A stretch of DNA of 64,000 nt from Candidatus Ribeiella danica (lineage in GTDB: Bacteria > Chloroflexota > Chloroflexia > Chloroflexales > Roseiflexaceae), in assembly GCA_016717335.1 (NCBI GenBank), contig JADKFS010000016.1, positions 1 through 64,000 of the forward strand, read 5' to 3'. The number at the start of each line of letters is the position of its first letter. The first letter of the stretch is position 1. Below the pieces are notes generated by a model. The model made no database searches and was not told where the DNA came from. It worked only from the letters and a program-made list of their open reading frames with translations. Positions 32,179 to 46,506 of the stretch are shown here, in pieces. The position numbers were made by a program, and so were the translations under genes.

Positions 32179-34425
32179 TCATAACCCGATCTTCTTCATG
32201 CTCAGGCCGATTCGACCGCGCGCCGCATCGACGGTGAGCACCCGCACGTCGACCACATCGCCGACCTGCACGACCTCCAGCGGGGTTTTGACGAAGCGGC
32301 TGGCCAGCTCGGACACATGCACCAGGCCGTCGTGCTTGACGCCGATGTCCACGAACGCGCCGAAGTCGACCACGTTGCGGACGGTGCCCTTGAGCCACAT
32401 GCCGGGCTGCAGATCCTCCATCCTGAGCACGTCGGCGCGCAGCAGCACCGGCGGCGCCTCGTCGCGCGGGTCGCGCCCGGGGCGGGCCATCGCGTCGAGC
32501 ATGTCGCCCAGGGTCGGCTCGCCGATGCCCAGATCGGCGGCCAGCGCGGCCAGGCTGGTCTCGCGCGCGGCGATCAGCCGGCGCACGCGCGCGGCGATCT
32601 CCTGCAGCGCCGCCGTCCCGGTTGCCCCGCCCGTCCCATAGCGCTGGATCAGGGCGCGCGCGGCGGCGTAGCTCTCCGGGTGGATGGCAGTGTGATCGAG
32701 CGGGTCGGGCGCGTCGGGGATGCGCAGGAAGCCGGCCGCCTGCTCGAACGCCTTCGGCCCCAGACCCTTGACCTTGATCAGCTGCCGGCGCGAGCTGAAC
32801 GGCCCGTTCGCGTCGCGGTGCGCGACCACGGCCTTGGCGGTCTTGCTGTTCAGCCCGGCCACGTAGCCGAGCAGCGCCGCCGAGGCGGTGTTCAGGTCCA
32901 CGCCGATGTAGTTGACGCAGCTCTCGACCACGGTCTCGAGCTGCTCGTCCAGCCGCTTCTGGTCGACGTCGTGCTGGTACAGGCCGACGCCCAGCGCCTT
33001 GGGGTCGATCTTGACTAGCTCGGCCAGCGGGTCCTGCAGCCGCCGCGCGATCGAGACGTTGCCGCGCTGGGTGGCGTCCAAGTCGGGGAACTCGTCGCGC
33101 GCGGCCTCCGAGGCCGAGTAGACCGAGGCGCCGGCCTCGCTGACGATCGTGTATTGTAGCGCTGAGCGCTGAGCGCTGAATGCTGAAGAGTCTCCGTCAC
33201 CGGTCGCGGGTCGTTCAACGTTCGGCGTTCGGCGTTCGGCGTTTTGCTTGATGACCTCGGCCACCAGCGCCTCGGTCTCGCGGCTGGCGGTGCCGTTGCC
33301 GATCGCGATCACCTGCACGCCCCACCGCTGCACGGTCTTCAGCAGCGTCTCCTTCGCTCGGTCGGGCTGGTGCAGGTAGATCACGCCGCCCTCAAGATAC
33401 TTGCCGGTCGCGTCCACCACCGCGACCTTGCAGCCGGTGCGGAAGCCCGGGTCGACGCCCAGGACCACCCGGCCGCGCAGCGGCGGCTGGAGCAGCAGGC
33501 CGCGCAGGTTGGCCGCGAAGATCATCAGCGCGTGCTGCTCGGCGCGCTGGGTCAGCTCGCCCCGCAGGTCGCGCTCGATCGCCGGGGCCAGCAGGCGCTT
33601 GTAGCCGTCGGCGACCGCGGCGCGCACCTCGTCGCCCAGCCAGCCGGTCGCGCCGGCGTAGCGGCGCCGCAGCGTGGCGATGAACGCGTCGTGGTTGGCG
33701 TCGACCTCGACTTTGAGCGCGCCCTCGCGCTCGCCGCGGTTGATCGCCAGGATGCGGTGCGGCGGCAGCGTGCCGAGCGCCTCGCCGAACTCGTAGTACA
33801 GCTGGTACTTGCCCTCCGCGTCGGACGCCTCGTCCTTGCGGACGACCCGCAGCGTGCCGGTGCGGCGGGTGGCCTCGCGCACGGCCTGGCGCACCGAGGC
33901 GGTCTCGGCGACCGTCTCGGCCACGATGTCGCGCGCCCCGGCGTATGCCGCCTCGACGTCGGCCACGCCCCGCTCGGGGTCGACGAACGCCTGCGCAAGC
34001 TCAGCCCGGCTCCTGCCGCCCGCGTCCTGCGCCAGCAGGGCGTCGGCCAGCGGCTGCAACCCCTGCTCGCGCGCGATCTGGGCGCGCGTGCGCCGCTTCG
34101 GCCGGAACGGCAGATACAGGTCCTCGATCGCCTGGAGCGTCTCGGCGGCCGCGAGCTGCGCGGCCAGTTCATCGGTCAGGTGGCCGCCCTCCTCCAGCGA
34201 CTTGTACACCTCGGCGCGGCGCGCCTCCAGGTTGCGCAGATACTGCAGCCGCTCGGCCAGCTTGCGCAGCTGGTCCTCGTCGAGGCCGTCGGTCACCTCT
34301 TTGCGGTAGCGGGTGATGAACGGGATGGTGTTGCCCTCGTCCAGCAGCGCGACGGTACGCTCGACCTGGCCCTCGTCGAACTTCAGCTCTTGCGCCAGAC
34401 GAGACTCGATGGAAGTGATGGTCAT
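32179..34425 (-). CDS. tex: Tex-family S1 RNA-binding protein with in-frame repeat insertion
   Basis: A 748-residue Tex protein: N-terminal helical domain (MTITSIESRLAQEL, ITRYRKEVTDGLDEDQLRKL), YqgF/RNase H-like fold (GVDPGFRTGCKVAVVDATG), helix-hairpin-helix region (NTASAALLGYVAGLNSKTAK) and a C-terminal S1 domain (GMWLKGTVRNVVDFGAFVDIGVKHDGLVHVSELA, split here only by length). It acts in transcription/RNA metabolism in the cytoplasm. Residues of about 394-423 (NAERRTPNVERPATG and SSAFSAQRSALQ) interrupt the conserved stretch between VAEVIKQ and YTIVSEAGASVYSASE and are encoded by word repeats (33160-33245). Otherwise the length fits the family. Confidence 0.92.
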   Translation of the reverse strand: MTITSIESRLAQELKFDEGQVERTVALLDEGNTIPFITRYRKEVTDGLDEDQLRKLAERLQYLRNLEARRAEVYKSLEEGGHLTDELAAQLAAAETLQAIEDLYLPFRPKRRTRAQIAREQGLQPLADALLAQDAGGRSRAELAQAFVDPERGVADVEAAYAGARDIVAETVAETASVRQAVREATRRTGTLRVVRKDEASDAEGKYQLYYEFGEALGTLPPHRILAINRGEREGALKVEVDANHDAFIATLRRRYAGATGWLGDEVRAAVADGYKRLLAPAIERDLRGELTQRAEQHALMIFAANLRGLLLQPPLRGRVVLGVDPGFRTGCKVAVVDATGKYLEGGVIYLHQPDRAKETLLKTVQRWGVQVIAIGNGTASRETEALVAEVIKQNAERRTPNVERPATGDGDSSAFSAQRSALQYTIVSEAGASVYSASEAARDEFPDLDATQRGNVSIARRLQDPLAELVKIDPKALGVGLYQHDVDQKRLDEQLETVVESCVNYIGVDLNTASAALLGYVAGLNSKTAKAVVAHRDANGPFSSRRQLIKVKGLGPKAFEQAAGFLRIPDAPDPLDHTAIHPESYAAARALIQRYGTGGATGTAALQEIAARVRRLIAARETSLAALAADLGIGEPTLGDMLDAMARPGRDPRDEAPPVLLRADVLRMEDLQPGMWLKGTVRNVVDFGAFVDIGVKHDGLVHVSELASRFVKTPLEVVQVGDVVDVRVLTVDAARGRIGLSMKKIGL
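33160..33245. repeat. Word repeats inserted in the tex reading frame
   Basis: AGCGCTGAGCGCTGAGCGCT (33160-33179) and CGTTCGGCGTTCGGCGTT-like units (33215-33245) surround a short unique part. Together they add about 30 codons to tex without a stop. Confidence 0.75.
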
Positions 34426-34446
34426 GCTTGGCTACTCACACTTGCT

Positions 34447-34544
34447 GCGAGACAAGGAGACAAGGTGACAAGGTGACAAGGTGATCTCTTGACTGCTCGC
34501 CCCCTCACCCCCTCACCCCCTCACCGGGTCACCTTGTCACGCAC

Positions 34545-34545
<1 letters not shown>
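34447..34545. repeat. GTGACAAG word repeat between PASTA kinase and tex
   Basis: GACAAGGTGACAAGGTGACA units (34451-34484), then CCCCTCACCCCCTCACCCCC units, then an inverted GTCACCTTGTCAC (34529-34541). The two ends can pair, giving a hairpin like that at 5326-5370, downstream of the kinase gene. Confidence 0.7.
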
Positions 34546-36335
<1,790 letters not shown>

Positions 36336-36352
36336 CTCTCTGTTCTAGCGTT

Positions 36353-36408
36353 AGCACGTTGAAACGTTCCAACGTGCTAACGTTCCAACGGCCTGGAACG
36401 TTCCGACT
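36353..36408. repeat. ACGTTCCAACGT word repeat
   Basis: AGCACGTTGAAACGTTCCAA and following units up to AACGTTCC fill the gap between the exonuclease and kinase genes. A related block lies at 59620-59658. Confidence 0.7.
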
Positions 36409-36415
36409 CAAATGC

Positions 36416-36922
36416 TCATACAAACACGTGCCGCACCTCCTGGCAGGGCGGCACGTACTCGGACATGCCGAGGTGGTGCTCGAGCAGCGCCAGGTTGACG
36501 ACATCCTCGCGGTTATACTCCAGCAGCGTTCGCAGCGCGCCAGCGTCGCCGATCGCCTCGTAGCGATGCCACAGGCGCGGGGCATCCCAGCCGGTGATGC
36601 CGGCGGTCGCGCGCCCGATCCCGAGCAGCTCCTCGACCTTCTTCAGCCCGCCGCGCAGTCCCCTGCGCCGGCAGATGTACAGCAGGTCGCAGTGCTCGAA
36701 GTCGCGCTTGAGGTCGGCGTAGAGCCGCTTGCGGATCATCGGCAGGTCGAACGAGCTGCCATTGAACGTCACGAGCGTGCGCACGCCGTCGAGCGCCTCG
36801 TAGAGCGGCAGGTCGCGCACGCCCCCGCCGACGAGCTGGATCGTGCCCAGGTCGGGGCGGTAGATGCCGATCACGCTGATCGCGCCGCTGAATGTCGTCT
36901 CAATGTCCAGGTAGGCGCGCAT
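36416..36922 (-). CDS. RNase H-fold DEDD exonuclease domain protein
   Basis: A 168-residue protein with the DEDD pattern of the YprB/RNase_H_2 group: Asp6 and Glu8 in YLDIETT, a second Asp in FNGSSFDLP, and YNREDVVNL as the last acidic motif. It would cut nucleic acid from a 3' end with two metal ions. It is shorter than YprB, which carries an extra C-terminal region, so it is a stand-alone domain. It lies 80 bases upstream of the kinase gene on the same strand; co-transcription is likely but a functional link is not evident. Confidence 0.82.
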   Translation of the reverse strand: MRAYLDIETTFSGAISVIGIYRPDLGTIQLVGGGVRDLPLYEALDGVRTLVTFNGSSFDLPMIRKRLYADLKRDFEHCDLLYICRRRGLRGGLKKVEELLGIGRATAGITGWDAPRLWHRYEAIGDAGALRTLLEYNREDVVNLALLEHHLGMSEYVPPCQEVRHVFV

Positions 36923-37012
36923 CCCAAGCCCCCGGCCCCGGCTCGCCGCCAGGGCAATCTTAGCGGCGTCATTATGGCATAGCGATGGGGTGCGGTCAAG
37001 CCCGCGTCTGCC

Positions 37013-37445
37013 GGGGCGCTGCGCCCCCGGCCCCCCGCCCTGTCATCTTGTCAGCTTGTCAGCTTGTCAGCTTGTCAGCTTGTCATCTTTTCTCCGGGGT
37101 GCTGCGCCCCCGGCCCCCCGCCCTGTCATCTTGTCGTCTTGTCAGCTTGTCAGCTTGTCATCTTTTCTCCGGGGCGCTGCGCCCCGGCCCCCACCCGGGG
37201 GAACCCACGCCGGTTCCCCCGGCCCCCCTCCGGCAAATAATCCCGAACCAGATGCAAGCATCGTGGTGGATGCCCAGCACCATTTCTATCGGACGAGTTC
37301 CATCCTGCCGCGCCTGGATTCCGCCGGGCATGCGCATCAAGCTTTGCACCAGAGGCGGCATCATTTTGGGGTCCAGGGGCGCGCCCCCGCAGGCACTGTG
37401 AGAACCGCCACGCAGGGGTGCGGGGGCGCGCAGCCCCCGACAGGC
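37013..37445. repeat. Palindromic-core composite repeat, copy D
   Basis: Three copies of the left module (GGGGCGCTGCGCCCCCGGCC-type at 37014, 37095 and 37172) are separated by runs of the word CTTGTCAG. The core begins CTCCGGCAAATAATCCCGAA (37229-37248) and ends CATTTTGGGGTCCAGGGGCG (37362-37381). The first arm of the core palindrome is eroded here. It fills the 600-bp gap before the nucleoside hydrolase. Confidence 0.75.
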
Positions 37446-37458
37446 AACGCGGCAAATA

Positions 37459-37467
37459 TGGTATAAT
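37459..37467 (+). promoter_or_regulatory. Extended -10 promoter (TGGTATAAT)
   Basis: TGG-TATAAT, 59 bases before the ATG at 37526, right at the edge of repeat copy D. Confidence 0.65.
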
Positions 37468-37525
37468 CCTCAATCCAATCTTCGCTCATTGCCGCCTTCC
37501 GGATCCTCATTGCTGGAGGCCACGC

Positions 37526-38557
37526 ATGCCTCTCCGTGTTGTGCTTGATACCGACCCCGGGATCGACGACTCGCTCGCCATCCTGCTCGCGCTGGCCTCG
37601 CCCGAGGTCGACCTGGCCGCGGTCGGCGTCACCGGCGGCAACTGCACGCTTGAGGATGGCGTGCGCAACGCGCTGAACGTGCTCGCGGCCGCTGGCCGCA
37701 CGAAGATGCCCGTCTGCGCGGGCATCGGCCTACCGCTGATCCGCCCGCCCTTCACCGCGCCCGAGACCCACGGCGACAACGGGCTCGGCTACGCGCGGCT
37801 GCCGGCCTCGCCCGCCGGCCCGGCCTCCGAGCACGCCGTCGACATGATCATCCGCGAGATCATGGCCCGCCCCGGCGAGGTCACGCTGGTGGCGGTCGCG
37901 CCGCTCACCAACGTCGCCGTGGCCATCCGCAAGGAGCCGCGGATCGTCCAGAGCGTGCGCGAGGTGATCATCATGGGCGCGGCGCTGCGCGCCGACGGCA
38001 ACACGACCTCGCTGGCCGAGTTCAACTTTTATGTCGACCCGCACGCCGCGCATATCGTGCTCGAGAGCGGCATGCCGATCACGCTGCTGCCCTGGGATAT
38101 CACCAAGGACGTGCTGCTGACCCAGGCCGACGTCGACCGGCTGCTGAAGATCGACTCGCCGGTCAGCCGCTTCATCGCCGACGCGACGCGCTTCTACATT
38201 GAGTTCCACGAGAAGTGCTTCGGCTTCTCGGGCTGCTCGATCAACGACCCGGTCGCGCTGGCGCTGGCGTTCATGCCCGAGCTGGCGCGCACCGAGGCGA
38301 TGCACGTGGCGGTCGAGTACGCCAGCGAGCTGACCGCCGGCAAGAGCGTGATCTCCTACGTCGGCGACCGGCTGCGCGAGCCGGACACGCACGACCAGCT
38401 CGGCTACGACACCGCGCGCTGGCCGATGCAGTGGGGCCGGCAGGTCCGCAGCGCGCCGAACGTGCGGGCGGTGGTCGAGTTCGACACGGCGCGCTTCCTG
38501 GCGCTGTTCGTCGAGCGGATGGAGCAGCTGGCGCGCGCGCAGCCCACCCGCGCGTAG
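37526..38557 (+). CDS. Nucleoside hydrolase (IunH family)
   Basis: A 343-residue nucleoside hydrolase. The Ca-binding Asp cluster DTDPGIDD is at 8-15; further conserved blocks are VTLVAVAPLTNVAVAI, EVIIMGAAL, EFNFYVDPHAA, LLPWDITKDVLLT and the late Asp in SINDPVALALA. It hydrolyses the N-glycosidic bond of nucleosides to base and ribose, in purine/pyrimidine salvage. TGGAGG precedes ATG 37526. The protein is slightly longer than usual at the C-terminus. It stands alone with its own extended -10 promoter. Confidence 0.93.
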   Translation: MPLRVVLDTDPGIDDSLAILLALASPEVDLAAVGVTGGNCTLEDGVRNALNVLAAAGRTKMPVCAGIGLPLIRPPFTAPETHGDNGLGYARLPASPAGPASEHAVDMIIREIMARPGEVTLVAVAPLTNVAVAIRKEPRIVQSVREVIIMGAALRADGNTTSLAEFNFYVDPHAAHIVLESGMPITLLPWDITKDVLLTQADVDRLLKIDSPVSRFIADATRFYIEFHEKCFGFSGCSINDPVALALAFMPELARTEAMHVAVEYASELTAGKSVISYVGDRLREPDTHDQLGYDTARWPMQWGRQVRSAPNVRAVVEFDTARFLALFVERMEQLARAQPTRA

Positions 38558-38702
38558 CTCCGGTCCTGTCTTCCAGATCGATCAGCTGGCCTTCGTACCT
38601 GCGTGTCTTCGTGGTGAAGCTTCCGAGCGTGCGTATGTGAAAGGCGTTGGGCCTAGACGACACGAGCGCCGCCCGCCCGCCCGCCAGACACCTGAGCCGT
38701 TC

Positions 38703-39080
38703 ATGAAGCGAGTGACCAGGAACATCGCACCCGATCGCGCGCACGATCTCATCGAGCGTGTTCCTCGCGCATGCATCGCCTTTTCCGGCGACAGCGGGCC
38801 GCAGGCGCAGCCGGTCGTGCTGGTCTGGCGCGACAATCGCTACCTCGTCGGTATCCCTGACCAGGCCGATCGGCGACCCGGCCCCGGCCACGAGGTCGTG
38901 CTGCTCGTCGACGAGGGAGTCTACTTCTTCGATCTCCGCGCCATCTACATCCGCGGCCAGGCGCAGCCCGCCGAGCCTCCTGCGCAGGCGCCGGCCGGCC
39001 ACACCTGGATCGAGGTCGTTCCGCTCAAGACGGTCGCCTGGGATTACGGCATGCTCCGCGAGGAGAGCGATGAACTATGA
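38703..39080 (+). CDS. Small FMN-binding-fold (split barrel) protein
   Basis: A 125-residue protein, MKRVTRNIAPDRAHDLIERV..., with a beta-barrel pattern (ACIAFSGDSGPQAQPVVLVWRDNRYLVGIP, VVLLVDEGVYFFDLRAIYIRG) like pyridoxamine-5-phosphate-oxidase-type proteins. It overlaps the next gene by 11 bases, and the partner has the same fold, so the two are probably coupled and may form a heteromer. Cofactor and substrate are unknown. Start 38703 is preferred over the frame to 38637 because the upstream part is Arg/Pro-rich and unlike the family; no clear binding site is visible. Confidence 0.6.
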   Translation: MKRVTRNIAPDRAHDLIERVPRACIAFSGDSGPQAQPVVLVWRDNRYLVGIPDQADRRPGPGHEVVLLVDEGVYFFDLRAIYIRGQAQPAEPPAQAPAGHTWIEVVPLKTVAWDYGMLREESDEL

Positions 39081-39531
39081 CGATCCTGCCGTGCTCGACA
39101 TCGTGCGGCGGTCGATGGTCGCCCGCATCGCCACGCTTTCGCGCAACGGCCGGCCGAGCGTCACGCCGCTCTACTTTGTCTGCCTGAACGGTCAGATCTG
39201 GCTCGGCACAGCCGACTGGACTCTCGCGGCTCGCGACGTCAAAGCCGATCCGCGCGTGAGCGTGCTGTTCGAGGTGGAGCAGAGCGCGCGCGACCGCAGG
39301 GTTGCGCGGATCGCCGGCCGGGCCAGCGTGCGAACGGACGCGAAGACATACGCTGCCTATGTCCTTCGGGTGGCATTCAAGTACAGCCTGACGCCCGGCC
39401 AGATCCGCAACACCTCGGCCCACCTCGGGCTGCTCCTGCTCAGGCGACGCTACCACGCCCAGAGCGCGCAGAAAGGCCAGGCCTGCGTCATCGACGTCAC
39501 GCCTGAGCAGGCCGACCTTCTCAGGGATTAA
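39070..39531 (+). CDS. Pyridoxamine-5'-phosphate-oxidase-family FMN/F420-binding protein
   Basis: A 153-residue split-barrel protein: RRSMVARIATLSRNGRPSVTPLYFVCLNGQIWLGTADWTL followed by LAARDVKADPRVSVLFEVE (conserved K-x-x-N/D-P-R-V-S). The pattern LATL-x-x-x-G-x-P-x-V-x-P is that of PPOX-type flavin or F420 enzymes. Start ATG 39070 follows GAGGAGAGCG and overlaps the end of the preceding gene. The reaction cannot be told. Confidence 0.78.
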   Translation: MNYDDPAVLDIVRRSMVARIATLSRNGRPSVTPLYFVCLNGQIWLGTADWTLAARDVKADPRVSVLFEVEQSARDRRVARIAGRASVRTDAKTYAAYVLRVAFKYSLTPGQIRNTSAHLGLLLLRRRYHAQSAQKGQACVIDVTPEQADLLRD

Positions 39532-39606
39532 TAGTCGCCACGTTGCATCCCCCCAATAGCTATGCTACGATACGCCCCCGTAGACTGTGCCTATTGGAGC
39601 ATGCCG

Positions 39607-40434
39607 ATGTCCTCTCAGCCCACCACCGGCACGACCGCCCTCGGCCCGCGGATCGCGCAGGGCCGCACCGCCGAGGTGTTCGCCTGGCACGACGGCTGCG
39701 TGATCAAGCTGTTCTTCGACTGGTGCCCAGCCGAGTGGGTGCAGCATGAGCTTGAGATCGGGCAGGTCCTGGCGACTCTGGATCTGCCGACGCCCAAGGT
39801 GATGGCTCGCGTCGCGGTCGATGGCCGCGACGGGCTGATCTACGAGCGCGTCGACGGGCCATCGATGCTGGCCAACCTGACCGCCGCGCCGTGGCGCGTC
39901 GGGTCGATCGCGCGCAGCTTCGCCGAGGTCCACGCAGGCATTCACCAGCGGCCGGGCGGCGGCTTCGTGCGGCTGCACCCGATGCTCGAGCAGGCGATTG
40001 ACCACAGCGACGCGATCCCTGTCGCGCTCAAGGCGCCGATCCTGAGCACGCTGCGCCGGCTCCCCGAAGGCACCGCGCTCTGCCACTTCGACTTCCACCC
40101 CGACCAGGTGCTTGTGACGGCGAGCGGCTGCGCCGTGATTGACTGGATGAGCGCATGCCAGGGCGATCAGCTGGCCGATGTCGCGCGCACCGCGATCTTG
40201 TTCATGGTCGGCAACCCCCCGGCGGCATCGTGGCTGACCCGCGCGATCATTCAGCAGGTCAGGCGCCGCTTCTATCGGACCTACCTCGCGCGGTATCGCG
40301 AGCTCGCGCCGAGCTTCAGCGAGGAACGGCTGCACGCCTGGATGCTGCCGGTCGCCGCCGCGCGCCTGACCGACGCGATCCCCGGCGAGCGAGAGCCGCT
40401 GCTGGCGTTCCTGCAGAGGGCAGCGCGGCCGTAG
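39607..40434 (+). CDS. Aminoglycoside-phosphotransferase-family kinase-like protein
   Basis: A 275-residue small-molecule kinase fold: RIAQGRTAEVFAW, lysine in GCVIKLFF, LCHFDFHPDQVLV (Brenner motif HxDxxxxN with Gln in the last place) and VIDWMSACQGD (DFG equivalent). Such proteins phosphorylate small molecules; resistance is not implied. ATG 39607 is chosen because GGAG stands 7 bases before it; ATG 39601 is only one base from that site. The gene is monocistronic and followed by repeat copy E. Confidence 0.82.
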   Translation: MSSQPTTGTTALGPRIAQGRTAEVFAWHDGCVIKLFFDWCPAEWVQHELEIGQVLATLDLPTPKVMARVAVDGRDGLIYERVDGPSMLANLTAAPWRVGSIARSFAEVHAGIHQRPGGGFVRLHPMLEQAIDHSDAIPVALKAPILSTLRRLPEGTALCHFDFHPDQVLVTASGCAVIDWMSACQGDQLADVARTAILFMVGNPPAASWLTRAIIQQVRRRFYRTYLARYRELAPSFSEERLHAWMLPVAAARLTDAIPGEREPLLAFLQRAARP

Positions 40435-40505
40435 CCTTTTGCCGCACATGCGCAGGCAGCCGGCGAGCCCGCCGCTGATTGGTGCGCGCTACAGTATAGC
40501 GCTTT

Positions 40506-40880
40506 CCGGGGCGCTGCGCCCCGGCCCCCTCCGGCAACTGATGCCGTACCAATTGCATTGCTTGTGGCCCATGCCTATCACCAGACTTGCGGGCGCGTTG
40601 TATCCCGCCGCGTGTGGATTCAGCCGGGCATGCACCACAAACGCTGAGAACGAGACGGCATCATTTTTGGGGTCCAGGGGCGAGGCCCCGGCCGGGGGCG
40701 GAGGGGGTGGCGGCCCACCCCCACCCGCGGGGGCACGGGGGCGCGCAGTGCCACCCACGGGGGCACGGGGGGCGCGCAGCCCCCCGCACAAGCCGAGCGG
40801 GGGCACGGGGGGCGCGCAGCCCCCCGACACACAGTGGGTGTGCCACTCGCAGGGGTGCAGGGGCGCGGGGGCGCGCAGCC
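40506..40880. repeat. Palindromic-core composite repeat, copy E (best preserved)
   Basis: The left module GGGGCGCTGCGCCCCGGCC is followed by the core: TGATGCCGT (40539-40547) is matched by ACGGCATCA (40655-40663), and GCTTGTGGCCCATGCC (40560-40575) by GGGCATGCACCACAAACGC (40626-40644). Then comes TTTTTGGGGTCCAGGGGCG (40664-40682) and a right module with three GGGGGCACGGGG...GCGCGCAG units. Nothing gene-like lies in it. Confidence 0.85.
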
Positions 40881-41006
40881 CCGTAAAAAACCTGAGTCAA
40901 CCACAAATTAACAGTTTTGTCATCTTGGGCGCGCGCGCCGCCTCGCATACGCGCTTTTCATCATTCTGATGCTCAAAAGACAGTCGCCACGCGCCTGCGC
41001 TGTGGC

Positions 41007-41035
41007 TTGACCGGTTTAGGCGGCAGTGCTATACT
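41007..41035 (+). promoter_or_regulatory. Promoter of the secreted amylase gene
   Basis: TTGACC (41007-41012), a 17-bp spacer and TATACT (41030-41035), with TGC before the -10 (extended). This is the best-formed promoter of the window. A leader of about 165 bases precedes the ATG at 41206; it holds no open frame I would support. Confidence 0.7.
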
Positions 41036-41205
41036 CGAACCATCCATTGTAATAGCTACATACTCGCCGGCCGGCAGATGGTTGCGCCATCGCACACGAC
41101 CGACCAGAACCGGCACGTCATGCCCTTCCCCGGCTGGATCGACACCGCAGAGTCCCCGCAGCCGGGCGCCTACCAACGATGGGTTTTCGCGCAAAGGAGC
41201 AATCC

Positions 41206-45390
<4,185 letters not shown>

Positions 45391-45413
45391 TACCCTGTTC
45401 GGACTCTTCGGGC

Positions 45414-45560
45414 GGGGAGGAGGAGCGGTTGCGCCGCTCCTCCTCCCCACCCTTTGGTGGTGCAAGCCCTCACCCCCCCTCTCCCGCGCCACGGAGAGGG
45501 GGATTTTTGGCTGGTGCGGGGCAGGGGTGGGGAGAAACTGACCGCGCCGCAGGCGCGCAA
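45414..45560. repeat. Variable-hairpin repeat element, copy 3
   Basis: A 15-bp stem GGGGAGGAGGAGCGG (45414-45428) with loop TTGCG and its complement (45434-45448), followed by CCCCCCTCTCCC/GGAGAGGGGG arms near 45472-45510. It lies just after the amylase stop codon and probably ends that transcript. Confidence 0.75.
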
Positions 45561-45651
45561 CATTTGGCCCCCCAGACTCGTCCGACAAGATAGACACAGC
45601 GATGAATCGGCCGCCGAGCGGCGGCCGGACGAGCATACAGGGAGCGAAGCG

Positions 45652-45927
45652 ATGAACAGCCAGATTACGCGGAGCAAAGACGACCGGATGATCGGCGGCG
45701 TGTGCGGCGGCCTGGCGCGCTACTTCGGGGTGGACAGCACGATCGTGCGCCTGGTTTTTGTTCTGGCGGTGCTCAGCGGCGTCAGCCCGCTGGTCTACCT
45801 GCTGCTGTGGATCGTGCTGCCCGAGGAGCAGCCCGCCGCGACAGCCGCCAGCGCGCTGCCCGACCACCCGCGGCCGGCCGAGCAGTGGAAGTACGACCCC
45901 TACAGCGGCGAGAAGATCGAGCGATAG
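45652..45927 (+). CDS. PspC-domain membrane protein
   Basis: A 91-residue protein: MNSQITRSKDDRMIGGVCGGLARYFGVD, then a hydrophobic helix ending PLVYLLLWIVLPEE, the canonical PspC layout. PspC proteins sit in the membrane and take part in envelope-stress responses, binding PspB/PspA or regulators in other bacteria. A short polar tail follows (about 62-91). GGGAGCGAAGC precedes ATG 45652. The gene stands alone, ends TAG-CGC and has its own terminator. Confidence 0.9.
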   Translation: MNSQITRSKDDRMIGGVCGGLARYFGVDSTIVRLVFVLAVLSGVSPLVYLLLWIVLPEEQPAATAASALPDHPRPAEQWKYDPYSGEKIER

Positions 45928-45972
45928 CGCCGGTCGTACGGCTCAGCGGGCGGACCTGCCTGGCTCTGGAAC

Positions 45973-46014
45973 ACGGGGGATGGAGGACGACGCGCGTCGT
46001 CTTCCATCCCCCGT
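45973..46014. terminator. Terminator hairpin between convergent genes
   Basis: ACGGGGGATGGA-G-GACGACGCG (45973-45993) pairs with CGTCGTC-T-TCCATCCCCCGT-like complement (45995-46014) with one mismatch, followed by CTTTC. It separates pspC (+) from the MoxR operon (-). Confidence 0.7.
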
Positions 46015-46020
46015 CTTTCG

Positions 46021-46506
46021 TCACGGGGTCTCGCCGCGCACCCAGGCCATGACGCGCCACAGGCAGGCGATCGCCAGCAGGCCTAGCAGCAGCGCCCAGC
46101 CGAAGCTCAGCCGCACACGCACGCCGAGGGCGAGCGCGCCCGCCGCCCAGCCCAGCCCGGCGGCGACCAGCAGCCGCCGCAGGTGCGCGCGCACGAGTCG
46201 CTCGCGCGCTTCGACGCGGCCGGCGGCCCACAGGCGCCGCGCGAAGCCATCCAGGTCCCACGCGATCACGCCGACACAGGCAGCCGTGAGCGCAGCCAGA
46301 GTCGGCATCTGCCGCCAGGCGCCCAGCGCGGCCAGGCTCACAACGCCGGCCAGGCCGATCGTCGCGACCCACGGCCAGCCGCGCCACAGCCCGGCCAGCC
46401 AGAGCGCGCCGATCGCGCCCGCCGCCAGCGCGAGAGCCCAGTCGGCGGTGCTGGCCGCCAGGGTCAGCGTCGCCACGACGACGCCAACCGCGACGAGCCG
46501 CCTCAC
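46021..46506 (-). CDS. Uncharacterised membrane protein, last gene of the MoxR operon
   Basis: A 161-residue protein starting with GTG 46506; the start overlaps the TGA of the DUF58 gene (GTGA), so it is coupled. It has about five hydrophobic segments (4-20, 24-40, 45-62, 72-86 and 120-150) and a basic middle loop (RRLWAAGRVEARERLVRAHLRR). No family recognised. The position at the end of the moxR/DUF58 unit suggests a role in the same envelope process. Confidence 0.62.
   Translation of the reverse strand: MRRLVAVGVVVATLTLAASTADWALALAAGAIGALWLAGLWRGWPWVATIGLAGVVSLAALGAWRQMPTLAALTAACVGVIAWDLDGFARRLWAAGRVEARERLVRAHLRRLLVAAGLGWAAGALALGVRVRLSFGWALLLGLLAIACLWRVMAWVRGETP

Noticed and set aside
36990..37466. 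Protein with repeated SLSACQLVSLS
   Set aside because: It arises from CTTGTCAG words inside repeat copy D and lacks any start signal.
39607..40434. Antibiotic resistance gene
   Set aside because: The phosphotransferase fold alone does not show drug resistance, and the Brenner motif ends in Gln rather than Asn.
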